Assembly: GCF_008831285.2 (NCBI RefSeq)
Contig: NC_045138.2
Coordinates: 7,655,205 to 7,719,204 of the forward strand
Origin: Nymphaea colorata
Lineage: Eukaryota; Streptophyta; Magnoliopsida; Nymphaeales; Nymphaeaceae
DNA: 64,000 bases
Direction of reading: 5' to 3'
The number at the start of each line of letters is the position of its first letter. Within the stretch, counting starts at the first letter, position 1. The position numbers and the translations under genes are program-made. Below, in pieces: positions 51,301 to 63,600 of this stretch. The notes beneath the pieces are model-generated. The model ran no database searches and was not told the origin of the DNA. It saw only the letters and a list, made by a program, of their open reading frames with translations.

Positions 51301-51742
51301 GATCTTTTATGTTTCTGAATCCTTACAAGTCAACATTAACCAAGTAAACGCCATTATGTCGGTGATACAAAAGAAACCAACGAACCAGAAATGTCTAGAA
51401 CAAAGGAACAGCAAAAGAGAAATCCCTATGGATGAACTCAGAATACCAGAGCCTTGAATTGATCCCCCAATAAAGTATCACAAAAAGCTGAAAACATATC
51501 ATCGTATTGATTATTGGCATTAAGAAACCGTAAGGGGTAAAGAGATCGATCGAAGTCAACCCGTTGCAGGAGCAAAAACATGAGGGAAAGAAGCCACTCT
51601 AACGCAAACAAAAAGGAAACGTTCAGTGGAGATAGGATCCCCCAGATGAAGAAGAAGGAAGCGAAAGGCTACCAGATCTGCAGAGGGTGCCACTGGAGTT
51701 GCTCAGGAGCTTCAGGCCAGACCGCACCCCATTGAGAGCCAT
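42326..51742 (-). CDS. Small mitochondrial inner-membrane protein, probable cytochrome c oxidase subunit 7c-like (98 aa)
   Basis: Two coding exons on the minus strand: 51742-51673 (23 codons plus one base) and 42552-42326. Donor TCTG|GTAGCC and acceptor CTAACAG|TGACAC join in phase. The 98-aa product starts MALNGVRSGLKLL and has no acidic residue before D39 but six Arg/Lys, a classic mitochondrial presequence (about 1-35). A His/Gly-rich patch at 40-45 follows, then a basic stretch (RMKHQKLKM) and one membrane span (about 69-90) ending QQKK. Size, single span and short basic C-terminus fit a nuclear-encoded complex IV subunit of the COX7c type; I am less sure of the exact subunit. The single intron of 9,120 bp is extreme for such a small gene and holds two transposons (43762-44804 and 45453-48934). 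CT-rich DNA just upstream of the ATG is probably leader. Confidence 0.7.
43762..44804. mobile_element. Non-autonomous hAT-like element in the COX7c-like intron
   Basis: 1,043 bp with ends CTATGTAACATGGGTACTA and, in reverse complement, CTATGTCACATGGGTACTA. It is flanked by a perfect 8-bp duplication CTTAGAAA (43754-43761 and 44805-44812). Subterminal words are GGGTGCGG/GGTACC-like. No transposase is seen; near 44461-44550 a short acidic frame (DLIMDLTEPIVPSNLDD) could be the tail of a lost transposase, which is speculative. A 43-bp segment (GAATATGTTATTTTG...) is tandemly duplicated at about 44635-44722. Confidence 0.8.
45462..45645. repeat. Left subterminal palindromic array of the hAT element
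   Basis: Dense overlapping copies of CGTATCG / CGATACG, including an 18-bp perfect palindrome CCGTATCGTACGATACGG (45462-45479) and a 16-bp one CGTATCGTACGATACG (45483-45498). In the hAT superfamily, short repeats near the ends are transposase-binding sites; that role here is inferred. Confidence 0.8.
45965..48482 (+). CDS. hAT-family transposase (BED finger, DUF659, hAT dimerisation), apparently intact
   Basis: Exons 45965-47810, 47918-48122 and 48209-48482 join in phase (CCAG|GTATTA..TTATTAG|ATTTG; AAAG|GTAAAC..TTGTTAG|GCAAC) to give 774 aa from ATG at 45965. A BED-type zinc finger lies near the N-terminus (about residues 20-45: CNYC and HHIAGTH), followed by an acidic, Gly/Arg-rich linker. 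The catalytic core begins in a DUF659-like region with D277 (MADGWTD), D338 (ITDNAANY) and the CAAHCVNLML motif. The C-terminal part holds E647 (TGCERNWSVF) and the dimerisation helix (RLNDLVYVRYNMKLR). A very acidic tail ends at the stop. So the DDE triad is present and no stop or frameshift was found. Known function: cuts and joins the element's ends in the nucleus. Confidence 0.9.
48842..48925. repeat. Right subterminal array of the hAT element
   Basis: Repeated ACGATACGTTACGATAC-type words with a short GGTCGGCCCGACC palindrome (about 48890-48902) just inside the right end. It pairs with the left array but is shorter and more diverged. Confidence 0.75.
48943..51672. other. Remainder of the COX7c-like intron
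   Basis: AT-rich sequence between the hAT element and the first coding exon. No gene or transposon domain recognised; frames are at most 83 codons and featureless. Confidence 0.5.
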
Positions 51743-54077
51743 CGTCTTCAACCTCTCTCTCTCCCTCTCTCTATTTCTTGGGCTAGGGCAAGAGTGTTCG
51801 TGCTCCTCTTAACAATCTGCAATAGTTCGCGTAGAAGCATCGGTCAACGAAATCGTCGTTGGAAATTTCGTTACTTCGAGGAAAGTCTTTTATCAACATG
51901 CTGCCACCTAAGGCGCTCCTGTTTTTTCTACCCTAAAATATCGTCAAAGTTTTGCTTAATTCCAAACTCGTTCTCTACCTTGGAGACGTGGCGGAGATTC
52001 ATTTGGCGCAGTGTTTTTTGGGTATTTACCAAGTTCACTTTCCCTGATGGATAGTGGATCGGATATTTGGGATGGATCTTCAGCAACCCGAATTTGACTG
52101 TCCTGTTCCAACTTCCAAAGGGGTCGGCCGTCGGCGGCCAGAAAGCGAAGCTGGAGCCTGAAAAGGATGTTAAGGAGTTGGATTCGGATAATCTACGCAC
52201 ATATGAAATCCGATCAGGTAAATCCATATCCATATCCTGACAGTTTATATTGTCTCGTCGCATCATTTTTTTCTTCTTTTTTAAATGATTTTAAATTACT
52301 TTCACATTATTTTTTAAACCAAAAAAAAGGTCGAAATGGCTTAATACGTATCGGCAATGTATCGGGTCGCATGCGTATTGAATATTGGACTGCCTGAATC
52401 GGCCGGAATTCGCAGATTCGAATTGAATCGTGGAAAACCGGTTCAATTTGCTCGCTAATTGAAGGGCACCTCGTGTTAACTTGTACCTACTTTTTAAAAC
52501 CATTTTTTAAACATTAATTTTTGAAATACTTTAGCCGATTCATTAGGGAATCGGCCGATTCAGTTCCAAATCGAATTTTACAAGATTGCCTTTCACCACG
52601 TTTGCAATGTGAGGATATTGGGAGTCGATCCATGGTTGAGTTGCAAGAGATCACCACTTGGTGATACAATATCCATACATAGTGATGCCAATAGATCTTA
52701 TTCAAATTGGATGTCTGCTTTGAAAATGTTGAATATGAAAAAGATTTAACATCCGATTAAAAAGTTAGATCAAATTCAGAATTTAAAAAAAATAGTATAG
52801 GATCATATTTGTATTTGGTTTCAACTAAATATAAGATTGGATGTAAAATTCAGGTTTAGTTTTAAATAAATATCGATCTTGTACATAATATCCATATATT
52901 TTCAAAGTCGGCTATTAACATATCATAACTTGGTTCGAATTTGGTTGTCTAAAATAATGTATTTGATTCATGATCCCATCTTCACATGAATAGCGTTTTT
53001 TCTGACTTTTTCTATTTTTTCTTCACAAGAAGAGCTTTTTTTTTTTAATTTTTACAATAATTTTTTTTATTTTTTTACAAGGTGGCTCAAGAGTACATTT
53101 TTTTACAATGTGCGTAGAAAATAGAAATGAATGCTGTGTTTGTAAAATGCCATAACCATGTGAGGACAGGTGACAATATTTTGTCTTCACAAGAAGGGAA
53201 TTTTTAATTTTTTACAATTTTTGCCACAATTTTTTCTTCTAATGTTTTATTAAATGGCGTTTTCTCATACTTTTCCCACTTGTCTTCACATGAAGAGCAT
53301 TTTTTAGTTTTTTCCAATTTTTGCCATATTTTTTTTTATTTTTTTTTAACAAGGGAGCTCAATTAGTGTGATGGTGAAATGTCACAACTAAAGATGTGGA
53401 AGCTCAAGCATAGCGGAGGTGGCACTCGAGGCACCAAAAGTATGTCTTGTACTTGAAGGGTATAAGGAGTTGGGTGAAAGTTTCGACCTTTTGTTAGGCG
53501 GTGGAAAACCTGGCTCACTTGAAAATGCTATAATCACTTGATCACGGTGACAACATTTTTTGTTTCAACTTTTTACAAAACAAGTTGTTTATTATGGCAT
53601 TTCACTTGCAATGACGAAATGTCAATGCCACCTGACGGCGGCATATGACAACTTTTGCCGTGGTTATGACATTCCACTGTTGTAGGTAGAACGTTGAAAC
53701 ACTAAAGTTTCCCGACACTTTGTTTGTATTCCAGTCAAGATCGGAGGAAATGTAGTGTGTGGTTCATGTTCGGGTGTCGAACACACATCTTTTCTTGCCC
53801 CTGACCATGGAAAGAAACTTTCCATTTCCCCATTTCTTCAAATTCTTGAAGGTGTTTCATCGTTCAGCAATGGCGGAGACACATATGAGAAGGTGCAGGC
53901 GGTTGTTCACGCAAGCCTCATAAAAAATAATCTTTATTTTCATATCAGTGCTTCGAAATATTTGCTCATATTTATATATAGTGGTGGCCTTTATAGAGTG
54001 GAACACATCCATTGACCAGAGTTCCAGAAGAACGCTGCTTGACATACTCATTAAGTAAGAAACTCATATAGTAGAAT
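51743..54077. other. Intergenic DNA with diverged repeats
   Basis: Leader/promoter side of the COX7c-like gene, then repeat remnants. At 52.33-52.57 kb there are CGTATCGG / AATCGGCCGATT words like degraded hAT subterminal DNA. At 52.69-52.95 kb there is TTGGATNT-type sequence. At about 52,980-53,100, 53,180-53,240 and 53,265-53,360 there are three diverged copies of a CTTCACAAGAAGAGC(A/T)TTTTTT unit. No gene recognised. Confidence 0.45.
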
Positions 54078-54832
54078 TTACATGCAGTCTAAGCTGAGGC
54101 CAGGTCCCCCGCTGTACAAGAACTGGCCATATTTGTTCATGAAGTCTTCACCAATGTAAACTAAACTGTAGCACTCAGGCCTGTCTTCTACAATGGCGGC
54201 ATCCGGAAGCCTCTTGAACTTGCGATCGCCATTGACGTACTGAATGTGGCTGATCAAGCAGGACCGGCCGTAGCCCTCGTCGGCGAAGCGGCCGCTGCCC
54301 ATCTGAGTAAGGGTGTGATAGCCTCCAGGCACAGTGTTGTAGATCTGTCCTCCGTAGAGAGTTGTATTGGCCCAAAAATTCAAGTAGCCAAACAAGGAAC
54401 TGGGCCAGTAGCCGACTAGCTCACCGTTAACTTGGAGCCACCAATCGTCTCTAAAATCCTGCATGGACGAAGCAATATTTAGCTGGTTTACTTTTAAGGC
54501 ATCTAAATTTTAGCCTCTGATCAAAGGCATGGATAAACTAAGCAGTTAACATACACTGTGAATCTGGCATTTAACAGCTTTGGAGTTCCTGAAATGTTAG
54601 ACTTCCACATCGAGAGAGAGAGATTCATTTTGGTGTGTCTTTGTGCCGTATAGCCCAAAATACAGTCATTTCACAAAATCCAATGGTATATATAAGTTGA
54701 ACACCAGCTTTTGTTAAAATTAATTAGGATATTCATTCACACTTTTAAGAGTAGAATAATTAGTTTGTAATTCATCAAGTTTTAATGCGTTGATGAGCTT
54801 AAAAGGTCTCGTTTTTGTTCCTGACCTAGTGG

Positions 54833-54863
<31 letters not shown>

Positions 54864-57800
54864 AAGCAGAACCTTCAAATTAGTTGCCAAAAAGATATTT
54901 TAAACAAAATATAAATATCCTAATATATTTATAAAAACTATTTTGATGTAACATGCTTTGATTGAAGTTTTTTTTTTTAAATAACTTTTGATGCACAAAG
55001 AAAGCCCATTATTTTAATTTCATGATTTCATCTTGGGTATTCATTAATCTATGTTAAGGCAAGAACAGAAAGATGTAAAATAAGGCATAAGCTGATTACC
55101 TTGTACAATTGGATGCTTAAAAAGGTTTGATATCCATCAAAGGTGGAATTGGGTAATCTTCCACCAAGGGCAACATTGGGGTTCAATTGAATGAAGCCTT
55201 CACACCTCATGTCAAAGCACTGTCTAGTGTTTGCACCCTGGCAATAGAGAGAGAGAGAGAGAGAGGTAAAAAAGGGGAAGTTCAGAGAGAGAGAGAGAGA
55301 GATAGCTTTTAGTGACATTTCCTATGAAAACAAGTTTAATGTAATTTTCTATAAAAATAACTACAGTGAAATTTTTATTTTATCTTGTGATTCCTAAATT
55401 TTCAAAATAAGTTTTACATTTTGCTTCAATAAGTCCTCCAAACTGCAAATTTTAAAACAAGCCAGCGATCAAGCTAAAATTTTCTGGCAAAAGGGCATTA
55501 ATATATACTTTACATTTTAGACCTTTAAGGCACCAACATCATGTAAAGAAGAAAGACTATGACACACCAATCTATACATAAATAAACAATTTCCCTGGAA
55601 CTGTGTAGGCAATTGACCACACAGGTCAACAACACCTGCCTCAGCCACTGAAACGAAACCTAGGGGGATTACCTCTGAGGGAGGGATTTACATGTAAGCA
55701 AAGGAAGGTGCGAACAACCAGAACTTGTGATGTCTTGGTTTTTCACCTTAAACAAATGAACGGGTGCTTGAGATCTGAGGTGATACAAGATTTTGGGTTC
55801 TTAGAAGTTAGATCTCATGTTTTCAGATCCACAATGTCCTTAACAAGAACAACTATTGCACCTTTTGTTTGAAAGTTGCATGATTTTGAAATCCTTGGAC
55901 TATTACTCCATGGATCTTACATCTGTCAGATACATGGATATATGTGAGGAGGATGAAAAATCTCAAGATTTATGTAATTTATCAGGTCTATAGTTTGCTA
56001 GAATCATGGTTTCTACAAGGTATGTTTCAGGTTTAATCAAAACCCCATATTATCGATTTGGAACATCAAAGACCCCCTACAAGGTATTATATTTTTATCA
56101 TTAATTTGATTTTTATATCATTACTACACACACACAGATGGTTTAGTTTAAAATACATGTTTTGGTAGTGTTCAAAGCTTTTCACAAAATTGAAATTATA
56201 TATGCATGGGTATATAGTAGTTGTTGTAATAATATTTTAGTTAGATGGATTTGGATCCACTAAAATTCTTTTACTCATCATCTTTGGAAAACATAGTAAT
56301 TAAAAGTTGAATCATAATGCAAAATATGGCTACACGGTTACATAAAAAATGAAGGGAAAAATCACAGGATCGTATTGGTGGAAAACAAAAATATTGAAGA
56401 GGAGTAACCCTTAGGTCATTTATTGGTTCGAAATTTTTCTTTGTATCTTTCCAATTTTATCGGATGCTCGCTCGAAAGAAAAAATAGTCAAACTTCACTG
56501 GAAAATAACTATAAAATCAAATTTCTGCTTTTTTCTTACCTTTATCTTAATTGGTTTCTATTGTGTGTGTGTAATTTCAGGAGGAAAGGTAGAGAGAGAG
56601 AGAGAGAGAGGGAGAGAGGGAGAGAGAGATGATGCATGCTCACACTCCAATAAGTAAAAAGTCTTGTTTCGAAATCACCATATAAGCTGTCGTAAACCTG
56701 CAGAAACAGAAACTCAGTTATATTAGTGGACATATAATGCAAGAGACCTCTCCGTTGGATATACCTTATTCTTATAATGTCAGGGAACTTCTTTTCTCAA
56801 TTTCTTCATATTCGCCACTTTTTCTCTCTTTTTGTTATCTCGACATGTCCTACATTTTCTAAAATTTAAGAAACACTACCTGGTATGGCAACAGTATCTT
56901 TCTTAGTTTTTCCTTTATCAAAACCAAATCTTTCCACCTTCCGTTTAAACATGGCCACCTTTTTCTAATAAAATTGAGAAAGCTCAAAATGGCATCCGGA
57001 TTTAGCATAAAAACTGGTTTCCAGGAATCAAAGTTTCCAATTTTCCACTAGTTGGCACTTTTCTTTAGCTTAAAAAAAATTTCATTATATATATATATAT
57101 ATATATATATATAATGAAAGAGAAAGAGAGAGAGAGAGAGACTACGTACAATCCATCCTGCTGCAATATATTCATGGATTTGGCCGCCGTCTCCACTTGC
57201 AACAGAAACCATATTGCAGCTGAACTCTCCAGGAAGAACCATTGGATTCCAGACGCTGATGTCTGCGCTTGCACCAAATACCCCATAATCTTCATCAAAT
57301 TTTCCCTCCACCGCAGCAAACTGCACCCACACAGGAAAACTTTCTCTCCAGAATATCGAACAGTTTAAAAAATCTGGATCAGAAATTATTCTTACCTCAT
57401 GAACGGGACCAGAAGAACTAAATGTTATTTGATCATTTGAACTGACAAAGAGACGCTCAATTGTTCTTCTTTCATCAAGCACTCGACTTCTAACAATGGG
57501 TATCGTCCCCTTGGGACATCTCCCTTTCTTGTGCCATGCCTGTTTGAACTGCCTTCTGGGTCGACTTCCTTCCTCCATCTCCCTTTCTGGCAAGGTCATT
57601 GGTCTCATCTGTACAAATATCATCATATTGATCAGGAAGCATGGCTGCCCACTATATATATATATATATAGATAATGTGTAAGCATTGAGAATAATAACA
57701 TACAAAAGGGAACCTGGATCTCGTGGTTCATAAGCGAAGGATGGAAGAGAGATGGTTGTTCATAGATGCAGATGCAGTCGATCACATCCCCATCTCCGCT

Positions 57801-58049
57801 CTGCACGGGCACATGCAATAACGACGGAAATCTGTTAAGGGAAGAGGATGCCGATGATGGCCATGATTGCCGATGATGATGGTGTTAAGGTTGATGATGA
57901 CAGACCTGGATGGTTTTGACCGGGGTGCTCTCCCTGCGCATGCCATGCCTTCCTTTGCTTGGCCTCGTGATCATTCCGTGCACTTCTCTTTGGCATAAAC
58001 ACAAAATGGCAAGGATGAGAACACATGCCTGCATGAAGCCTCTTCCCAT
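54078..58049 (-). CDS. Neprosin-domain (DUF239/DUF4409) secreted protein, 395 aa, probable pseudoenzyme
   Basis: Seven exons on the minus strand, all in phase 0: 58049-57906, 57800-57714, 57608-57396, 57320-57150, 56697-56644, 55237-55100 and 54458-54078. Residues 1-25 form a signal peptide (CVLILAILCLC core). The neprosin activation-peptide region follows (KTIQSGDGDVIDC, Y.QPSLFHP, then W..KGRCPKGTIPI near 101-114). The neprosin domain covers about 145-395 (GVFGASADISVWNP, DSLYGDFETRLFTYW, CEGFIQLNPNVALG, WWLQVNGELVGYWPSSLF, TQMGSG, YSGGPG). Known of the family: Nepenthes neprosin is a prolyl endopeptidase using two glutamates. Here the positions I align with them read A201 (in YIAAGW) and Q307 (in YGGQIYN), so hydrolysis is doubtful. 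Overall length is normal and nothing is truncated. Confidence 0.88.
55244..55302. repeat. (GA)n microsatellites at the exon 6 acceptor of the neprosin-like gene
   Basis: GA runs at about 55246-55264 and 55285-55302 lie just upstream (in gene orientation) of exon 6. On the transcript they give CT-rich polypyrimidine sequence before the acceptor. Confidence 0.85.
56590..56630. repeat. (GA)n microsatellite
   Basis: Interrupted GA run in intron 5 of the neprosin-like gene. Confidence 0.9.
57086..57140. repeat. (AT)n / (GA)n microsatellite
   Basis: AT run followed by a short gap and a GA run, immediately downstream of the exon 4 donor of the neprosin-like gene. Confidence 0.9.
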
Positions 58050-58942
58050 CGTTACAGAGCAACCACTAATGGCGAACCGATTTGGAGAGAGTTAAGAAGC
58101 TAGAAGAAGAAGGAAAGAAGAAAAAGTAGAAGAAGGAAAGCAAACTCCCACGAAGAACCTTTTGTGCGTATAATTTGCGAATGTTATCACCAATATTTAG
58201 TGTTCCCAGAAAGGGAAGAAAGAATTATGGAAACTGTTGGGCCACAGCCTTTTCTTAAGTACTTTACTATGAGGATGAGTTTCTTGTAGGGTTGAGAACG
58301 GCCATCTTGCATATAGAAATGTAGAATTATCTATTAATTTGACCTGTATAAAATCTTTGGCCCTCTGCTTCTAAGGTCATGAGTTGCAGTAATGGTACAA
58401 ATCGGCTTACCCGTCATAATCAATTTAAATGTCCACATTTTTTTCAGTTTATCTAAGTTCCTTTTACTTTGGGACATGAAGTAGAAACATATGTTATTAT
58501 ACTACAGACAGTTTGAAGTTATTTATGCCATGCTAATGTCATCATAATTTGATGGTCTTAAACATAATATCTCAAGTATGGCCTGTTGCTGCCTGTGTTG
58601 GATGGCAAACTATGAAGCAGTTTGCGGGGAAACTCTGAGAATGAAATTCAGTTTTGCATCCAGAGAAATCAGTAGCCTTTGAAACAGTTCTTCTCTAATT
58701 CTAGCTTTTTGAGATTTTCATGTTCCATGTGCGCCTATTGCATAATGTGTTACAGGTGATCCTGATGTCAGAACCAACCAAACCTCTTGAAGCTATTTTT
58801 GTCAATTCAAGGGTTCAACCATTTTGAGCTCGTGAAGGAATCCTCAATAGCATTGTTTTTTGTTGTAATTTAAATTTTTGATGTATAAATTTTTTGTGTA
58901 ATTAATAATGAAATTTGAATTTGAAAGAATTTTTCTTCCTAA

Positions 58943-58973
<31 letters not shown>

Positions 58974-60467
58974 GATATTGCAACAGGTATAAATGTCAAC
59001 CAAATTAAAGGATGGTTTCTCGTTTCCCCATGTTTTTTATGTGTCGGTTAGGGGTAGAGCCACAAAATCTTAATTAGGAGGGCCCAAATAAATTTAAGAG
59101 GAGCATAAATATATCTTATTTTTTTCCAGATTCATGCTAGGATTATATCTTATTATACTTCATATATACACACACACAACCCATCTTCACAGACAGCACA
59201 TTTTATATTCGAGCCGGGCCGGGATGTAAACGGGTCGCGGGCTGAACCTTGTGTCCAGTGTCCGCCCGGATATGGCCACTTCGGGCTGGGCCTGCCCTGC
59301 CTGGCTTCCTTTTACATTACTAAAGAGTACTGAGGGAGAGAGAGAGAGAGCACTAACGTTGGCCTAGAATCTCAGATGCTTCTCCGTCGGCCTTCCGGCG
59401 TCCGTTTCTCAGGTCGCACCGCAATGGAAGAAAATTGGGGAGAGATGAAGATGAGGTGATCAGGTGAGCCAAAAGGGTTTGTCAGTTATTTTATTCTTTA
59501 TAGGCATTAAGCGATTTAGGGTAGAGTTAAAAAAATGTTGAAAACCAAATCAACAACTTGGCAGTGAGGCGGTCGCCTCCCCATTGTCGCCGGCAGGCTG
59601 TGCCGTTCTCCCGGGAGACGCCAGCAGATATATATGCCTCTAGTTAAGACACTTCAGTACCTCATTAAGCTTGATTGAAACGGACGGATGTGCTTATCAT
59701 TCTTAATTGTCCTTAAACATGCTTTAGAAGCCTCACAAAAGAACTCGATTTTTGAGATTCAGGCCTTTTATATGAGATGGATAATTGATGTTTTGAGTTT
59801 CGGTTACCCTTTTTCAAGATCCTCTCAATCAGGCTATTTTTTTTTAAATTTATATTTAAATTTTAAAAAATTTTACTTGTCTTATATAAAATTTTTGAAA
59901 AATAATATTTTAATCAAATTCAAAAACTTTAATTCAACCTTCTCATAAAAAATTTCTCGCTCCCCCTACGACCAACAAAAGTTGCTTATTTTCAAGGCAA
60001 GCTTGAATCCAGAAAGAAAAAAAAAAGGATGCATTGAATACCTGAAGTTGAGGATGTAAATGGATTGGATATACATTTTTTATGAACTTAATTTTAAATT
60101 GAGTAAAACACAAATCTGATTACTAACCAGCGCCATAGCTTGTTGCTAGGCGATCTTCGAACTTCTCATGTCCTAGTGTTTATATTTTTCAATTGGTAGC
60201 AGCTTTTGTGGCTGTAGTTCAACCAAGAAAATAGACGATCAACCTTTGCGGTTCACTACCAGAGCACCCAAACCAAGTTGGCTTGTTGTGTATCTTGTCT
60301 TCCTTTTTCTTGTATTTTCTACTGCAAAGGCGCTGTGAATGACGCAAGCAGAGACTCCACAAAATTGGAAGCAGAAAGGAGGAAAAGCAGAAGAGAACGA
60401 AGAAGAAAGAGTCACGACCATGCGCTGCAGTAGGAGTTGAGAAGAAGGGGGGTTGGTGAGAAGACTC
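58050..60467. other. Divergent intergenic region between neprosin-like and NPF genes
   Basis: About 2.4 kb separating two divergently transcribed genes, so both promoters should lie here. It contains a (TA)n run at about 58944-58966, a GC-rich GAGCCGGGCCGGGAT patch at 59213-59310 resembling the GGCCCGG MITE family, and a GA run at about 59336-59350. No coding sequence recognised. TATA boxes could not be assigned with confidence. Confidence 0.45.
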
Positions 60468-60630
60468 ATGGCCATCGGTGAAGTCGTATCTCCCCTGCTT
60501 GGTGATGGCGGTTGTAGCGACTATGTCAATGACGCCGTCGACTTCAGAGGCTCTCCTGCCATCCGCTCCAAATCGGGAGGATGGAAGTCCTCCCTCTTCA
60601 TAATCGGTAAGCGGAAAGGAACAAAAAGAA

Positions 60631-60665
<35 letters not shown>

Positions 60666-63600
60666 TGTGTCTGTGATCCTGTTTCATTCCCACAGTTGGG
60701 ACAGCTTCACTACCTAAAGTTGGTGCTCGCATGCCAACGACATGGGTGGGAAGTGAAATGGGTTGTGTCTACTTCCTGCAATATTCCAATTTATCTCAGT
60801 ATTTTCTTGATATATGTTGGTTGGTGAGAATTTCATCTTCCTTCTCCTGTTCCATTTTGGGGAATCTTGCTGACGGTTGATAGGAATCATTTGCAAGTGA
60901 AGGTGTTGAAGTGTCTGAGAGGTTTGCTTACTATGGGATCGCTTCCAACCTCATCAGCTACCTCACGGGACCTTTGCACCAATCCAACGCGGTGGCTGCA
61001 GCGAACGTCAACGTTTGGCAAGGTGTGTCGGCCATGCTTCCTCTGCTGGGGGCGTTTGTGGCAGATGCCTACTTGGGCCGCTACAGAACCATCCTCATAT
61101 CCTCCATGCTTTACATCCTTGTAAGAGAAAATCTCTCTCTCTCTCTCTCTCTCTCCCCCCACCCCCAACCCCCCGGATGCTTTGTTTGCACCTTACTTTC
61201 ACTATGCCCCCTTGAAGTCCTTTGAGAGCATCACAGTGGCGGATGATTCTCTTAGATGTATTAATTTTTGCTTGACCTGAACTCGAGTTGCCCGCAGCTG
61301 TGAATAAGTGGTTTTAGTGAAGCATCTTATCGCGAGTTCTGCTGAAATATTGGCTATTGATGCCCGTGCTCCTTTACAAATTGAACATGGATGTAGGGAA
61401 TCAGCTAAATTAAGAAAACTATTAGTGAAGGAACTATGAGAAAAATTTCTACTGGTTTGATTAGACGGAGAACACTTGCAATTGTCTGTTTGAAGAACTG
61501 CAGCTGTAAGTGCTGTTTGTTTAAGCTGAATGGTTTCACTTAGTTCGTAGAAATTTACTTGACAATGTTATCTGTGAAAATGTCTTCAATTGAGAAAATT
61601 TAAACGGTCAGATGTGTTTTACGATGATCAACAAACTTAGTGGCTCGTATGTCATCGAAAACTTGATTATAAAAGATTCAAGGTCTTCTAAAATAAATTC
61701 AATGTTTGGCATGTGCCAAATAAGCAAGCTGGTTTGATGTTTGATTAAGCAAAGAACCTGCAACTATAATTTTCTCTGGGGTGCTAATGAAATGAAGTAG
61801 ATATAACACAAACAGAGTGACGCTCCACCGTTCATGGGGGAGTTGAAAAGGGAGGTTCCATCCCCAAGTTGGGATGCTTATCTTGACCCATGGAGGGATT
61901 CAAGTGACACTACTGTCATGGAAAAATTATCGTCCTTGGACATGTTAGGAATATATCATCTTTGTAAAGGCAGAACTGTACATTTAGATGTAAAGTTTCC
62001 ATAATCAAGCTTGAAAATGCGCTATTCTGAGGGCTTCTTCCTGTTAATATGCCTTGCTTCAACTTTTTTGACATTGAGCTTGTTTCTGCAACTTGGGTAA
62101 TGAGGTTGATGTCCTATGTTGGTATCTTTGCTCATAAGGGTCTTAAGAAAAGTTCATTTTGATGTTGAAGATGGACAAATATGAATTCTTCAGGGATTGG
62201 CCTGCTTGACTATATCAACAATACTCCCACCTGGTTCCAAGGGTCATAGTGGCAGATCAGCCTGGCTTCCTCTACCAGAGTTTCAAGTGGCTTTCTTCTT
62301 CTTCTCTCTGTACTTGGCTGCTATAGGTGCAGGAGGACACAAACCTTGCACACAAGCATTTGGCGCAGACCAATTTGATGAGTCTAACCCACACGAGCAG
62401 ATGCCTAAGAATTCTTTTTTCAACTGGTGGTATTTTGGACTTTGGTCTGGAAGTCTGGTCTCCATGGTCACTGTAAATTACATTCAAGAATATCTAGGTT
62501 GGGGATATGGATATGGTATAACATGCTTGTCAATGGGATTGTCGCTGGCTGTTTTCTTAATTGGAACATTTACATATAGGTTTAAACTATCCCAAGAAGG
62601 AAGTCCATTCACAAGCATTGTGCAAGTGCTTGTTGCAGCTGTTCGTAGATCGCAGTGGCCTATAGAAGAATCAGAACATGATCGTGGTTCTACTAGGCAG
62701 TTCAGGTGAAAAGGATGGCCAAATTTTCTTGTTTTTTCTAGTCTGTGTGCTGTTTTCTTTGCTTCCACAAAATCATGATATTATTCTCACATTCTACGTT
62801 ACTGCTTAAAGGCAGAAGCACTCTCTCCTGTCTATGATAGTTCTATCTACACTTTGACATGCAAAAAATGTGTAGTACAGAAAGGAGGATAACTGATATT
62901 CCCTTCTATAGAGAGTGATGTTGCAGATAAATTGCTTACTGATGTTGCATTGTCAAATTTTGCATTAATGATTATTTGATTGGCACGTTCTTTTTTGGTT
63001 TGCATGAACAGAAAACAGCACATCAGATTTGTTTTTTTCATTTAAACCCCTTCTCATCCGTGAGGAAATCATTCTTGTGGTTAGATATACCATGCAGTTG
63101 CTATAGGATTTATAGTGTGAAAATGGTTTCATGTAAACCTTACACTAATTATCAGAAAGAATGAAAAAGGACAATGATTTTACAAGACCTCATACTATTA
63201 CTCCATCATAAATCTAACAAAAAGGGCAATGACGTTACTAGCACAGATTCTTTGTGACAGCAGATGACATGGTCTGTATTATAGTAACTGCTAAACTAAA
63301 AGTTGTGGAAAGTTTTCTAGTTTTGCACAGATATTTCTGAATTATTTTGGTTTGTGGGTGCATCCAGAGACACCTTTGGCACCATTTACATGAGCCCCTA
63401 TGAACCCCTTAGGGGCTGTTTGGGAACAGTAACAGCATGTTAGTGTTCCATGCATGTGCCCTAAAAGGTGGGGCAGACTCATAAAACACTTTTAAATATA
63501 TCCAATGAATCTAGCCAATTTTTGAGTTAAATGCATGGGACAGTAACATAATGTAGCAGCCCCTTAGAGAGCATGACATTCAGATATCATAAAGTATATC

